From Pyrenophora tritici-repentis (lineage: Eukaryota; Ascomycota; Dothideomycetes; Pleosporales; Pleosporaceae), in NCBI RefSeq assembly GCF_003171515.1, contig NC_089394.1, forward strand, positions 1,488,001 through 1,552,000: a stretch of DNA of 64,000 nt, in the 5' to 3' direction. Position numbers and translations under genes: made by a program. The notes below the pieces were generated by a model. It worked only from the letters and a program-made list of their open reading frames with translations. It ran no database searches and was not told the DNA's origin. Position 1 is the stretch's first letter; every line of letters begins with the position of its first letter. Below are positions 12,646 to 23,781 of the stretch, piece after piece.

Positions 12646-12807
12646 TAGACTCCGCAACAATCAATTCAATCCGGTCACTCTCCTAGACCCACTTACCTAT
12701 CTAGGTAGGGCTTAAACTCCTATAGGTAACTACTAGGCTTAAAGCGGTAATCAATCAATCCAATCTGAACCTTCTAGGACCCACTTAATTGATTGTTGCG
12801 GACTGTG
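12646..12807 (-). mobile_element. 162-bp hAT-type MITE, copy B
   Basis: Inverted relative to copy A. Target duplication GTTCACCG at 12638-12645 and 12808-12815. It lies just left of the LINE promoter repeats. Confidence 0.92.
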
Positions 12808-12815
12808 GTTCACCG

Positions 12816-13575
12816 ACGACATTCGATAGCGGGATTCACTCACGTACCGGGACCTAGATCCAGAGGATGCTTCGCCACTCGTTAACTCCACCTCAGCGTG
12901 TTTACCGTACGTGACCCCAAATCCTGTCTCCGGACTCCCGTCTAAGCAAGCATCCCGTACGTGCTCCCAGATCCAGGAAACGCATCGCCCTCTAGCTTCT
13001 CCCGCATAAGCGCTTCTACCGTACGGGACCCCAAATCCTGTCTTTCAACCTCCATCTAAGCAAGCATCCCGCCTAAGCAAGAATCCCGTACGGGACCCCA
13101 AATCCTGTCTTTCAACCTCCGTCTAAGCAAGCATCCCGCCTAAGCAAGAATCCCGTACGGGACCCCAAATCCTGTCTTTCAACCACCGTCTAAGCAAGCA
13201 TCCCGCCTAAGCAAGCATCCCGCCTAAGCAAGCATCCCGCCTAAGCAAGCATCCCGCCTAAGCAAGCATCCCGCCTAAGCAAGCATCCCGCCTAAGCAAG
13301 CATCCCGTACGGGACCCCCAAATCCTGTCTCCTAACCTCCGTCTAAGCAAGCATCCCGCCTAAGCAAGCATCCCGTACGGGACCCCAAATCCTGTCTTTC
13401 AACCTCCGTCTAAGCAAGCATCCCGCATAAATGCTTCTCCCACATAAGCGTTTCTACCGTACGGGACCCCAAATCCTGTCTCCTAACCTCCGTCTAAGCA
13501 GGCATCCCCCATAAGTGATTCTCCCATACGGGACCCCAAATTATGTCTCCCGGCCTCCGTCTAAGCAAGCATCCC
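12816..13575 (+). repeat. LINE 5' region made of nested tandem repeats
   Basis: A 17-bp unit, TAAGCAAGCATCCCGCC, is repeated about eight times head to tail near 13189-13310. A longer unit of about 68 bp containing TACGGGACCCCAAATCCTG recurs at 13020, 13088, 13156 and later. The palindromic core CCCGTACGGG recurs through the region. Tandem 5' monomers commonly act as internal promoters in LINEs; that role here is inferred. Confidence 0.75.
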
Positions 13576-13794
13576 ACACACAACTTCGAGTTTTTTCCGA
13601 ACACGTGAAACTCCATCAGAAACCAACTATATCCATCGAAAGAAATAGATTCCGACTACTCCCAAGCCGTGCAGCCGCGTGGTTGTGGAGATACAAGGAG
13701 TCTAGTACCCCAAACGCGACGCGTCCGAACTTTCAGAAGCAAACGCACAGACCAAGCCAAGAAACAACAACAACAAGACAACAGAGAGGCTAAA

Positions 13795-15258
13795 ATGGCC
13801 CCAGATAGCGACACTATCGTAGTCCAGCTACCAGAAGACCTCCGGACCTCAAGCACACTGGACGACGAAATGGAGACCGACGAAAGGCACCAAGACAACC
13901 CAACAACACCCATCGAGCAGACCACCCAAGAAACACCAAGGTTAATTATTCAGCCACCACTAAATAAAAGACCAGCGGCATTCTCCCAGAGATAACTACA
14001 AGAGAGAGAAACCCATTCCAGAACAGCCAAGAAAAGAAACCAAGAGCAAAGGACTCAACCCAAGCAATCTTCTGGGCAAGGGACCTAATTCTACAAGCAT
14101 CTACTATGGCCGAATCCCATCTATCCCAAAACAAACTACTACAACTACTGGACGTCTTTAGAGACTTTACGGAACTAGGCAGGGTTACGCAGCAAATGAC
14201 TGAGAAGTTTACAGCACAGCTTGCGTACCAGACTGCAACGCTTACAAGCGCCTCCCAACAAGCTACAAAGACACTAAAGAAAGCTGTTAATGCCGCAACT
14301 GGACCACAAAACCCAACAACCAAGAAAACCAAACAACCAGAACACCCAGAACATCCAAAACACCCAAAACACCCAAAACACCCAACAAAACAAGACATCA
14401 TACGCTAGCGTAGCCGCCCAGAACAACGGAAACACATGGACTACAGTGTCTACAAAAAAGAAGACAAACAAAAAGCCAGCAAGCTACTACCAAGCAGTCC
14501 TTACGCTTACCCAGCCTACGTCTCACACACCACTCCAGATTAGAGACCTAATCAACGAAGAGTTCACAAAGGGCGGCATCAAAGACCCAGTAGTGAAGGA
14601 AGTAACAACAAGTAGAAAGAACAATATTATTCTAACAACCACTCCAACCTACTCAGGAGAATACCTAGTCCAACACAAGCATATATGGCATCAAAAGTTT
14701 GAGCTAAAGAATGTACAACTACTAGAATCATGGACGAAAGTAGTAGTACATAATGTGCCAACAGAATGGGAGGGAGCAGAGACACTAGAGATACTCCACA
14801 CAGAAATCCCAGCATACAACAACGGACTACAAATTACTGGCAACCCATACTGGATATCAAGAGAATGGCAAAACAAGAAGAACAGCTCTATTGTAATAGC
14901 ATTCAAAACAGCCGAAGACGCAGCCAGACTTGGTGGTAGAATTACAATCCTTGGACAAACTCTCTTCACCGAAAAGTTTAAGCCTATAGCAGCATCTACC
15001 CAATGCCTAAACTGCCAACAATTTGGCCACCCAGCCACTAGATGCCGAAACCAACCAGCATGCAATTTGTGCGGAGAAGAACATGCAACTACAACACACA
15101 AATGCTCAGTGTGTAATACAAAAGGAAAACCCTGCAACCATACACTCCCCCACTGTAGTAACTGCAAAGAGCCCCACTTTGCAAACAGCAAAGAGTGCGA
15201 ACTCTACCAAGCAGTAACAAAGAGCATCCCGCAGGATTTTAATGTTGAACAACATTAG
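13795..15258 (+). pseudogene. LINE ORF1, gag-like nucleic-acid-binding protein (frameshifted)
   Basis: Starts at the ATG at 13795 (AAAATGGCC context). The frame is lost near 13990 and changes again near 14350, within a CCAAAACACC-type microsatellite. The C-terminal part is intact and holds three zinc knuckles (CLNCQQFGHPATRC, CNLCGEEHATTTHKC, CSNCKEPHFANSKEC). It would bind the element RNA. Its stop overlaps the start of ORF2 by 17 nt, a normal arrangement for translational coupling in this group. Confidence 0.75.
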
Positions 15259-18200
15259 GATCCTCCAAGTCAATCTCAACAAGAGCATTACAGCGACTGA
15301 GTCTACACTGCAACTTGCAGTTGAACTTAAAGCTGATATAATTGCAATTCAAGAGCCATGGCTAACTACCAACGACAACTACGCAACAGCAAGATCCATA
15401 AATCACACTGCGTTTATCCAGATCTTACCAGTAACAAACCTACCCGTCCGCCCTAGGGTTCTATTTTATATATCTAGAACACTAGAAGCAGAGACATTCA
15501 CCCAAAACGACTTCAAAATAGACCCAGACGCAATGGCTATTACAATAAAAGGTTCTAATTTCCAATTTAACCTATTTAACGTATACAACCAAACAAACGC
15601 CGAAGGGGAAAAAACACTGCCCAGAGCTATACTTAACACTAAGCTTCCGCCAAGTTCTATTTTAGTACTAGATAGCAACGAGCACCATCCATTGTGGGAC
15701 CCGCTATGCCCAACGACGAGCCAAGGAGCACAGCCATTTATTGACTGGATTGAAGAACAAGATCTAGAGCTCCTAAACACACCAGGAGTAGGCACATTCT
15801 TCAGACCACACCTATCTAGAGAAACAGTCCTAGACCTCTCACTTGTCACTCCAGACTTGGCTAGCAAAGCTACGGACTGGCAGACTATACCTGAAACTGG
15901 ATCAGATCACTACGGCCTCCTATTCTCCATCCAAACAAACGCAGACCTTGTAGAAAACCCGACAAACCAACCCAGATTTAATACTGCAAAGGCTAACTGG
16001 GACACCTTCAACAAAGAACTAGAAACGGCAATCCAAAACAGTCAAACCTTGCAAGATATGGACCAGATCAGTGATCCAAGAAAGGCAGACTTAATGGACC
16101 TCCTCCTCGGCAACAATACAGAGCTAGAGCAACAGCTAGAAGAGATTGGTAAAGCAATAACTCAAGCAATCCAAACTGCAGCAAACAAAGCTATCCCTAT
16201 CACTAGACTTGGTCCAAAACCAAAAGCTTGGTGGAACAAAGAGCTGACAAAGCTACGACAAGACACTTCCCACTATAGAAGGATTTTTAAAGAAAAGCTC
16301 GAAACTACTGCGATACACGACGCCTACCTAGAGAAAGAGACTTCCTACGTGCACGAAACACCTACAACAAGGCAATCAAAGACGCTAAAAGGAAACACTG
16401 GAATGAATTCCTAGAGAAGGAAGACCCGCAGTCAATCTACAAAGCCATGGCATATACAAAGGATAACAAAGTCGAAAGAATTCCACCTATACAAGGAGAA
16501 ACATCATTCGACAAGAAATGCCAAGCGTTCCGCAACACGCTATTCCCACCACCGCCATAACCGAAGCGCCCACATTCACCAACTACCAGGAAAAGAGATG
16601 GGATTGGCCAGCACTATCCGACTGAACTAGAACGAGCATGCTCAAGTCAAGTCAAAAGTAGCACCCCAGGACCAGATGCAATAACACAAGACATAATCAC
16701 AGCCGCGTACAAAGCTCAACCGCAAACAATGTTTAGAGCTTTCTCACTCCTATTCAACTATGGATACCACCAAAATGCTGGAAACAAGCTACAGGAGCTG
16801 TTCTTAAAAAGGCATCAAAACCAGACTATTCAATCCAAAAGCCTACAGAGTTATCACTCTATTAAGCTGTTTAGGAAAGATTAACGAGAGGATCACCGCA
16901 AGTAGGCTGAGCAATCTAGCAGAAATCACAGAGCTACTACACCCAACCCAAATTGGGGGTAGACTCAAGAAATCTGCAATAGATGCAGCTATGCTACTCA
17001 TCGACCAAATTCAGCACCAGAAACAGAAAGGCCAAATAACATCAACTATCTTCCTAGACGTAAAGGGAGCATTTGACCACGTCTCACACAATCAATTCCT
17101 GCGAACGCTTAAGAAGCTAGGCCTTCCAATTAGTCTTATCGCTTGGACAAAATCCTTCTTCTCAAACAGATCGCTAAGACTCTCCTTCGACAATAAGACA
17201 CAAGAATTCTCCGAGATAATAGCTGGGATACCTCAAGGCAGCCCAGTGTCTCCAATCTTCTTTCTTATCTACACCAGAGACCTCTTCCCAGGACTACAAA
17301 GCTTCAACCTATCCTATATTGACGACCTATCTCTATCGACATCCTCAACATCGCTAAAGAAAAATGTCAAAATACTAGAACAGCAAGTCCGCCTACTATC
17401 TCACCGAGGGAAAAACTTAGCGATTATGTTCGATATAGCTAAGACAGAGCTCATCCACTTTACCGCCAAGAAAGAGAGAAAAGAGAGAAGCCTACAGCTT
17501 CCAGACAACACCATTGTAGAACCGAAAGACACAATCAAATGGCTAGGTATCCACATAGACAATAGACTGTCCTTCAAGGAACATATTGCTACACGCGTAA
17601 GCCAAGCAAGGAAAGCATTCTATAGACTAGGGAGACTAGCCAACATCGAAAGAGGACTCTCCCCAAAAGCAGTACGACAACTATACCTAGCATGCGTCAC
17701 AAGCGTTGCAGACTACGGATCACAAATATACTGGAAGAACCAAAGCTACGCCACTAGCCTCCTACAATCACTGCACAACCTGGCGTGTAGAAAGATAATT
17801 GGAGTGTTTAGAACGTCACCATCCCTACCAACAAGCATTGAATCCGGACTTACGTCACCTGCAATTAGACTCAACACCAACAACCGAAAGTATGCGTCTA
17901 GAGCACACCAGCTATCCAGCAACCACCCAATCCAGAAAGCAATTACAAGGATCACAAATACAGACAAAGCTAGCTACAAAAAGCCAAACCAGCATAGACA
18001 ACTATACACTATTGTTAAGTCAATCCCAGAGAGAGACAACAATAGCGTAGAAAAGATAATCCCATATAGGTTCAGACCATGGGAAAGTCTTAACTACAAG
18101 GTTACTGTATCAAAAAGAGCAAAGAGGAAGAGGCAATTGCACACACGGATTATATCCTATCAAGGAGCGGAGATAACTTCACCGCAATCTACTCAGATGC

Positions 18201-19262
18201 CTCACAACACGACAAGGGAATAGGGATCGGCGTAGGTGTAGTAGCGTACAGCTCCACCACGAAGAAACCTTTTCTCAAAAGACAAACATTGGATGCTCCC
18301 AACTAGTCTACAACGGTGAACTAGAGGGGATAGCACAGGCATTTGAACACGCGGCTACAGTGGCACAAGAAGGCCAAGAGATCTACGTATACGCAGACAA
18401 CCAAGCAGCAATCCATAGGCTTAACAACCTATCGGACAACCCGGGACAACAGTGGCTACTAAGATGCATCAGAGCTGCAAAGAGAATAACGACAAAGAAA
18501 GCATCGATCCACCTGCAGTGGGCCCCAGGACATAACGACGTCAAGGGCAACGAAAAAGCCGACACGCTAGCAAAGGAAGCAGCTAAAGAGAGACCAACAA
18601 CATCGACCACAGCGAGCCTAGCCTACTTAGGCACAGAAATCAACAAATACAAAAAACAGAACAACTGATGGAGTACAAGAGGTATACCGACAGGCCACCA
18701 AAAACAGAAGCTCCTACTCAAGGATCTTCAAGCTCAACACACATACAACAATCAAAGTCCCGAAGGGAACACCAAGAGAAATCTCGAGCGCGTTCTACTC
18801 ACTCAAGCTAGGACATGGATACTTCAACTCCTACCTTAAGAGATTCAACAAGAGAGACTGCAATCTATGTATATGCTACAAACCACAAACACCAAAGCAT
18901 CTACTTCTAGATTGCAAACAGTACAAAATCGAAATACACTCAAGAAGCAATACCACAACTCAAGGATCTTCAAGCTCAACACACATACAACAATCAAAGT
19001 CCCGAAGGGAACACCAAGAGAAATCTCGAGCGCGTTCTACTCACTCAAGCTAGGACATGGATACTTCAACTCCTACCTTAAGAGATTCAACAAGAGAGAC
19101 TGCAATCTATGTATATGCTACAAACCACAAACACCACAGCATCTACTTCTAGATTGCAAACAGTACAAAACACATCGAAATACACTCAAAGAAGCAATAC
19201 CACACAGACCCATCACCCTCCCACTCTCCTCCAAACAAAGACAGGCATCAAAGCTACTCTAG
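15242..19262 (+). pseudogene. LINE ORF2, endonuclease / reverse transcriptase / RNase H (broken)
   Basis: The endonuclease part (15242-16414) has the APE signatures IQEPWL, LVLDSNEHHPLW, DLSLVTP and a GSDHYGL end. The frame breaks near 16400 and again up to 16990. Reverse transcriptase follows at 16991-18223, with FLDVKGAFDHV, IPQGSPVSPIFFLIY and active-site YIDDLSL. The frame breaks once more near 18223. RNase H (about 18190-18668) contains YADNQAAIHRL and HNDVKGNEKAD. The C-terminal zinc-finger region is duplicated in tandem (about 242 bp, at 18717 and 18959). The copy cannot be autonomous. Confidence 0.82.
18717..19200 (+). repeat. 242-bp tandem duplication inside LINE ORF2
   Basis: The segment starting CTCAAGGATCTTCAAGCTC occurs at 18717 and again at 18959 with few differences. 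It covers the last conserved Cys/His block of ORF2. Confidence 0.8.
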
Positions 19263-19576
19263 CCTTTATTGCAAGTACTAGGATTGGCACGAGAAAATGG
19301 CACCTTGGGCAAACCACCGAACAGACAGACACTGTATAAAACTACAAAAACAATATTTCCTTATCTAAAAGAGCCCGCTGCTACATCTCTTTCTATTCAC
19401 CACACTGCTCTTTAGCACCCGCGCCAATGGAAGACTAGCTCTGAAATTGGAGTACGCAAAACACCACCCAAATTGTACAAGACCCATAGAAACTCCACAA
19501 CGACCATCATACATAGAACGGCTTAGCCAAAGTCCTACATAGTCACCGACTGATACAGGACTCTAATGGAAATATA

Positions 19577-19698
19577 ATAATAATAATAATAATAATAAGC
19601 AAGCATCCCGTACGTGCTCCCAGATCCAGGAAATGCATCGCCCTCCTCTAGCTTCTCCCGTACGGGACCCCAAATACTGTCTTCCAACCTCCATCTAA
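19577..19698 (+). repeat. LINE (AAT)n tail fused to a second LINE 5' fragment
   Basis: An (AAT)n run is followed directly by about 108 bp matching the LINE 5' repeat region (compare 12943-13070), including CCCGTACGTGCTCCCAGATC. A lone 5' fragment cannot result from normal 5' truncation during target-primed insertion. Confidence 0.75.
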
Positions 19699-19828
19699 AC
19701 ATCATCTGCGGTCTTGTATGCGATGAGCAACTACAGGCGGCGTTGAGCGAAGCGAATCAAGCCAAATGCACTCTTGAAACACTTAGGTAATGGACACTTC
19801 CTGGAACTTAAATATTTCGACTATCAGG

Positions 19829-19949
19829 ATTTAGGTACTACTAAGGGAAAGAAGCTTTGATGTGTAGTACGACGTCACAAGCACATATGTTGAGATACCT
19901 AGGTAGTCTATAAATAGATGATGAATCCATACCTAACTAGTCAGACCAA
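19829..19949 (+). pseudogene. Remnant of a second ferric reductase 3' end and flank
   Basis: About 120 bp match the last coding bases, stop region and 3' flank of the 7.6-kb FRE gene (9311-9408 continued at 12309-12350). The segment is collinear and lacks the hAT element, so it is an empty-site paralogue for that insertion. Upstream of it, 19700-19828, nothing of the FRE gene is recognisable. Confidence 0.7.
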
Positions 19950-20244
19950 ACGACCGCTAAGTTTTGTCCTGGCGCTAAGGGCGGTAGATAAAGCCTGACC
20001 ATGACCATACACTCGTCCATTGTCTGCTTGCCCGTCATCCTAAAATTCCCTTATTTCTTTCCCCTTCGCCGCAGGCCTCCGAGCTCTTACAATAGAGAGA
20101 ATGAACCAGGTAAATTTTTATTCTGTTCTCACACGTGTATGAATCTAAAGCTATGCATAGAAAAACGACTGCGATACCTGCGACGCACTCGCAGTTTGCC
20201 TGCGAGACCTTTCAACTCAAGTTACGTACGAGAAACGTACAGCG

Positions 20245-20541
20245 ATGGCAATAGAAACGAAACACACCCGGAGCCACATCAATTTTAATATCTATCGAGC
20301 AACTATGCATCGGGAGAGAAGGCAGTTGCTCCAAGCGCTCAGGAGATTGGAACGCCGCACTATTGAGATGAGCGAGATGATCAGTCTGCTGAGGTTGGAG
20401 AATCATCAGAAAGAGAAACAAATTGTGCATCTGTCAGCTGTCATCAAGGATAAAGAACAAATAGCCGATCATGTTCAATGTGCTTCTGTACTGGTTCAAT
20501 GTGCTTCTGTACTGGTTCAACTGCATAGCTGTGTGCTGTAA
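20245..20541 (+). CDS. Possible small coiled-coil protein
   Basis: A 98-residue frame with start context CAGCGATGG. It has a charged heptad-rich segment (RRQLLQALRRLERR to KEKQIVHL) likely to form a coiled coil. The tail holds a 21-bp direct repeat encoding VQCASVL twice. No homologue is recognised, and it could be a fortuitous frame or a single exon of something larger. Confidence 0.3.
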   Translation: MAIETKHTRSHINFNIYRATMHRERRQLLQALRRLERRTIEMSEMISLLRLENHQKEKQIVHLSAVIKDKEQIADHVQCASVLVQCASVLVQLHSCVL

Positions 20542-20928
20542 ATAATGATTTGTCAATAATAGTCACACGTTAGCTGGTTGTTATGTTATTGGCTCCATCC
20601 CGTTCGGTCTCCAGAGCTCTTTGCCGCATACCTAGCCCCCCTACGCGGCACGACCATCAACCGCTAAAAAATATCCTTGCACCATAAGCGCCGAGGCCAT
20701 CCGCAATACAGAGCCGTTACCGGCTGAAGAGCCCTCCTGATTGCCTAGACAGTTAGGTGCTAGTTTAGTGGCTTACCGGTATCATGGATACGTAGGCGAT
20801 ACCGCAATTAACGCCGCGGGATGTTTCGGAGACATAAGCGCTTATTTGTGGTGAATTGCCCCTAGATAAGGGTAGAATTAACATAAATACAGTTAACACT
20901 GCCGAATATCCGATTATATGTGGCAGCC

Positions 20929-21579
20929 ATGAGTCCACGACGTTCCGAAAGGAACGATACACCCGGTGAGAACCTTTGAATTCTGCCTACCCAGGTGGAT
21001 AGCCTAATGATAGACAGGAGCTGATGAGCGAAATTAGCATTTACTGTACAGACAACACCCGAGCAATCAGAGAGCGAATCAGTCATCAAATTTGCTAGCG
21101 AGCGGGATGACGATACGCCGAAGGCCGCGGTTCCCTCACGATCGCTGTTTGGAGTCGTGATCTCGCCAGGCTCCGAGCCACTCCCATCACCATGGCTTAA
21201 CTCTTCCGCTCGGGTCGATGCACTACAAAGTGCCTCAAATGTCCCCAAAGAAACCGATCGACAATCCCTCCCAAGCACCTTCGTGCTTCAGCCTGCACCC
21301 GCTAGTATGCATCGGTATCTCAATACCATGCAATCTGAGCTACACCGGCTTAGCGCACCGCCATCATCGTCCCATCGCCAAACGCTACGTAACCGCCGAG
21401 AGGTCTTATTCAAAGAAGCCCTAAAAGAAAGCATTGTTTCGACAAAGGCTAGCATAGCTTTACGTGCTACTATAGCCGAAGAAGTCAAAGCAAGCGTCGA
21501 AGGTCTCCTCACGAGCCAAGAGAAAGACTCAACTGGTATACTGCCTTCGTGGATCATGCGTTACGTAGAACATGTCTAG
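20929..21579 (+). CDS. Hypothetical two-exon protein, 192 aa
   Basis: A long coding-like exon ends at the TAG at 21577. It has no in-frame ATG before its first good acceptor. A short first exon, 20929-20965 (starting MSPRRSERNDTP), followed by donor GTGAGA and a 72-nt intron ending at 21037 restores the phase. The C-terminal half is helical and charged (FKEALKESIVSTKASIALRATIAEEVKASVEGLL). The N-terminal half is serine/proline-rich. No family recognised. Exon 1 is the weak part of the model. Confidence 0.45.
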
Positions 21580-22465
21580 CTAAACTTAGATTATTTTATA
21601 CAGCCTTAATGTATAAGTAGGTAATCTCTTGAGTTTCTTCTCTATACGTGCGTTGAATAGCTGCTCCAAGATGTTCGATGTTGTTGAGGAAGAAGCGCGC
21701 TTGGAGCGAAGGTTCCACAATAGTGTGCTGAGAAATATTGCCGACATTAGTTTGCCAAGACTACACTACTGACCAGCTACTACAAGGTTCTTGTCCGTGC
21801 CGCGAAAACGGAACCAACTCGTCACCCGAGGACAGCCGACATACCCACCTACACTACTACGCTTCTTACGAAATTATAACTATCTAAATTAGTATTATAC
21901 AACATCGACCGCGCCGTAAAAGTCTCCTAACATCTTCGAGGAAGGTACTAACCCTTCTAGTATGTATTTCGTCTCGTTACGAGGTACTCTCGTTCATGCA
22001 TGCAGTCTACCGGTATTAGACGCCCGTCGAACCCTGCAGCAGCTCGCAGTTCGCCTCGCTTCGCTTACTCTACCCCACCATAACACAGCCGATGCAGGTA
22101 GTTCTTTAGACGCCCGCCCAATCTACGGGATAGTTCCCAGTTCGCCTCGCTACTCTTACCTAGCTAAGCACGTTAAGCTTGCGCCGTACACGCGTTGCAT
22201 ATTGAGTTCCTTGGCTGCGCCGTACGCGCGTTGCAGATCGACGGCCTGAGCTCATGTTCCCTGCGGGATGCATCAACATGGCCTAACCCGCATTGTGAGG
22301 TACATGCGTTGCAGACCAAGACGCCAACTGGAAGGCGGAAAGCATGTTAGCCTCCAAGATGCACAATTTCACCGCGGCATTAGTTTCTTGAGGTGGTTCT
22401 GACGAATAATATTGATTTCCGTGGGAAAACAAATGCTACCGTCGCAATCTGCTCCCTAATGTTGC
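21580..22465. other. Gene-free stretch
   Basis: No coding-like frame, repeat family or RNA gene was recognised. Near 22010-22220 there are loosely repeated phrases (GACGCCCGYC, CAGTTCGCCTCGCT, CGCCGTACRCGCGTTGCA), suggesting a decayed duplicated sequence. Confidence 0.4.
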
Positions 22466-22819
22466 TTAGCGCGAGTTGACACGAATCCTCCGACCATCCA
22501 CTTCCTCAAGCAGCGCCAGGACGGCCCAATATTTGTCAGATATCTCAACGCAAATGCGATGACCATGTTCCCTGTCTGTACTGTAAACCCGCCCATCTCC
22601 CCCTACCACAAAGTCGCGAATGACGAGGTCCTCTAGAAGGCAGCCGCGACGACAAAACGTCGGCTTACGCTTGAACAGCAGTGGCTCACATGCCGCGCAT
22701 CCATCGACATGGCTTTCCAATATGTTCATACGCAAGTATTCTAGCCTCGTAGGCTTTCTTGACACTGATCTGACTACGGGCTTTGCCCATCGGATGTGTG
22801 GAGAGTAGGGAGGAGGCAT
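22466..22819 (-). CDS. Small cysteine-containing fungal protein, 117 aa
   Basis: Single-exon frame with coding-like composition. The centre has a CAAC pair, then FCRRGC, followed by two strand-rich blocks ending in ISDKYWAVLALLEEV. The four cysteines could bind zinc. The pattern (ILESHVxGCAAC, then CRRG, then a charged C-terminal half) resembles small uncharacterised proteins common in Pleosporales, but I cannot name a family. It has no signal peptide, so it is probably intracellular. Confidence 0.55.
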   Translation of the reverse strand: MPPPYSPHIRWAKPVVRSVSRKPTRLEYLRMNILESHVDGCAACEPLLFKRKPTFCRRGCLLEDLVIRDFVVGGDGRVYSTDREHGHRICVEISDKYWAVLALLEEVDGRRIRVNSR

Positions 22820-22966
22820 CTCAAAGCGGGTGGAGAGCGGATGAGTACTCTAAACTGCTGCGCTTTTTATATGCATATATAGTCCTATGAAACTACAGAA
22901 GACAGAAATGCGAACTCAACCAAATACAAGATACAGAAACCCCTACACAGCTCCCAGTATCCTGGG

Positions 22967-23583
22967 TTACTCCATCTGGTCCTGATTTTCGACTTTGGGC
23001 TGTTTTGGGACTTCCCCCTCTTCTGGGCAAGCCAACTCGGACGGGGCGCTCGTATCGTTCAAAAAGCTGATCACTTGTTGTAACCAACCGCTGATAGCAT
23101 CCACATCTTTACGTAGGCTCTGGGCTGCGTTCGCTGCTTGTACGACCTCTCTGATCTATGTTAGCATCCACATAGCAAAGCTCCCTAGATAACTAACTGG
23201 TCGAGCTTTTCGATTCTCATCTGATAATAATTCTGCAGCTGCCAGATAGAAATAAAGACCTTGTCAAGATCTTTGCGAATTGCATCAAAAGTAGCCTCTT
23301 GTGCAACACCGTTCAGATTATGGTAGATAGGAGTTTGTTCGTAGGGTAGCGCATCATGGAGCTGATCTTGCGGTATTGTTTGTTCGGGATAGTAATTTGG
23401 CTGTGGGAGATAGTTTGTAGGAAATAATAGAGGTTGTTCAGAGAAGATATCCAAGTTGAAATTGAAATCATTATGTTCGGTCGTGAGATGAGGTAAGAAC
23501 GGGCTTGTCGTTGGGTCAAAGTTGAAAATTTCATACCAAGCCTGATCTTGAGCAATTGGTTCGGAGGATTGTGTGTTTTCCAT
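22967..23583 (-). CDS. Hypothetical two-exon protein with C-terminal coiled coil, 189 aa
   Basis: Exon 1, 23583-23198, starts at MENTQSSEP and is rich in Asn, Gln, Pro and aromatic residues (a low-complexity, possibly activation-type region), ending in a helix (IRKDLDKVFISIWQLQNYYQ). A 47-nt intron (donor GTTAGT, branch TGCTAAC, acceptor CAG) leads to exon 2, 23150-22967, with another amphipathic helix (LRKDVDAISGWLQQVISFL) and an acidic tail. Phases agree and the total is 190 codons with stop. No recognised domain. Similar in size and two-exon layout to the genes at 20.9 and 25.3 kb, but not visibly homologous. Confidence 0.55.
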
Positions 23584-23781
23584 GATATGATGCGTAATCT
23601 GGTGTTGAATTCGATTGAGTTTACTGTGAGCTAGGAACGATATTTGGTGCATGCACTCTTAGATATAGATTTTCATTAGAAGGCGGAGCAAGGATTTAAG
23701 CGCTGAAAGAGATTTAATTAGAACAAGGGTTAGCGAACTAGTGTTGCATATTTCCGAGCAGATACGAGGTACTGTGCCACC

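Larger units (their letters stand above)
12816..19600 (+). mobile_element. Degraded Tad-like non-LTR retrotransposon (LINE)
   Basis: Order of parts: 5' tandem-repeat region (12816 to about 13575), gag-like ORF1 with three CCHC knuckles, ORF2 with an APE-type endonuclease, reverse transcriptase and RNase H, then a 3' tail of (AAT)n at about 19577-19600. An APE-RT-RNase H architecture with a separate ORF1 is typical of the fungal Tad1 clade. Several frameshifts and stops break both ORFs. The left boundary is uncertain because the element begins in repeats; no target duplication was found. Confidence 0.8.

Noticed and set aside
12383..12664. 93-residue minus-strand frame
   Set aside because: It begins in MITE B, has no conserved features and lies in FRE flank DNA.
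12816..13575. CRISPR-like spaced repeats
   Set aside because: The repeats are contiguous or nested with no unique spacers, and the genome is eukaryotic; they are LINE 5' monomers.
21960..22250. Possible gene or tRNA-like segments in the repeated GTACGCGCGTTGCA phrases
   Set aside because: No cloverleaf or coding composition could be supported.
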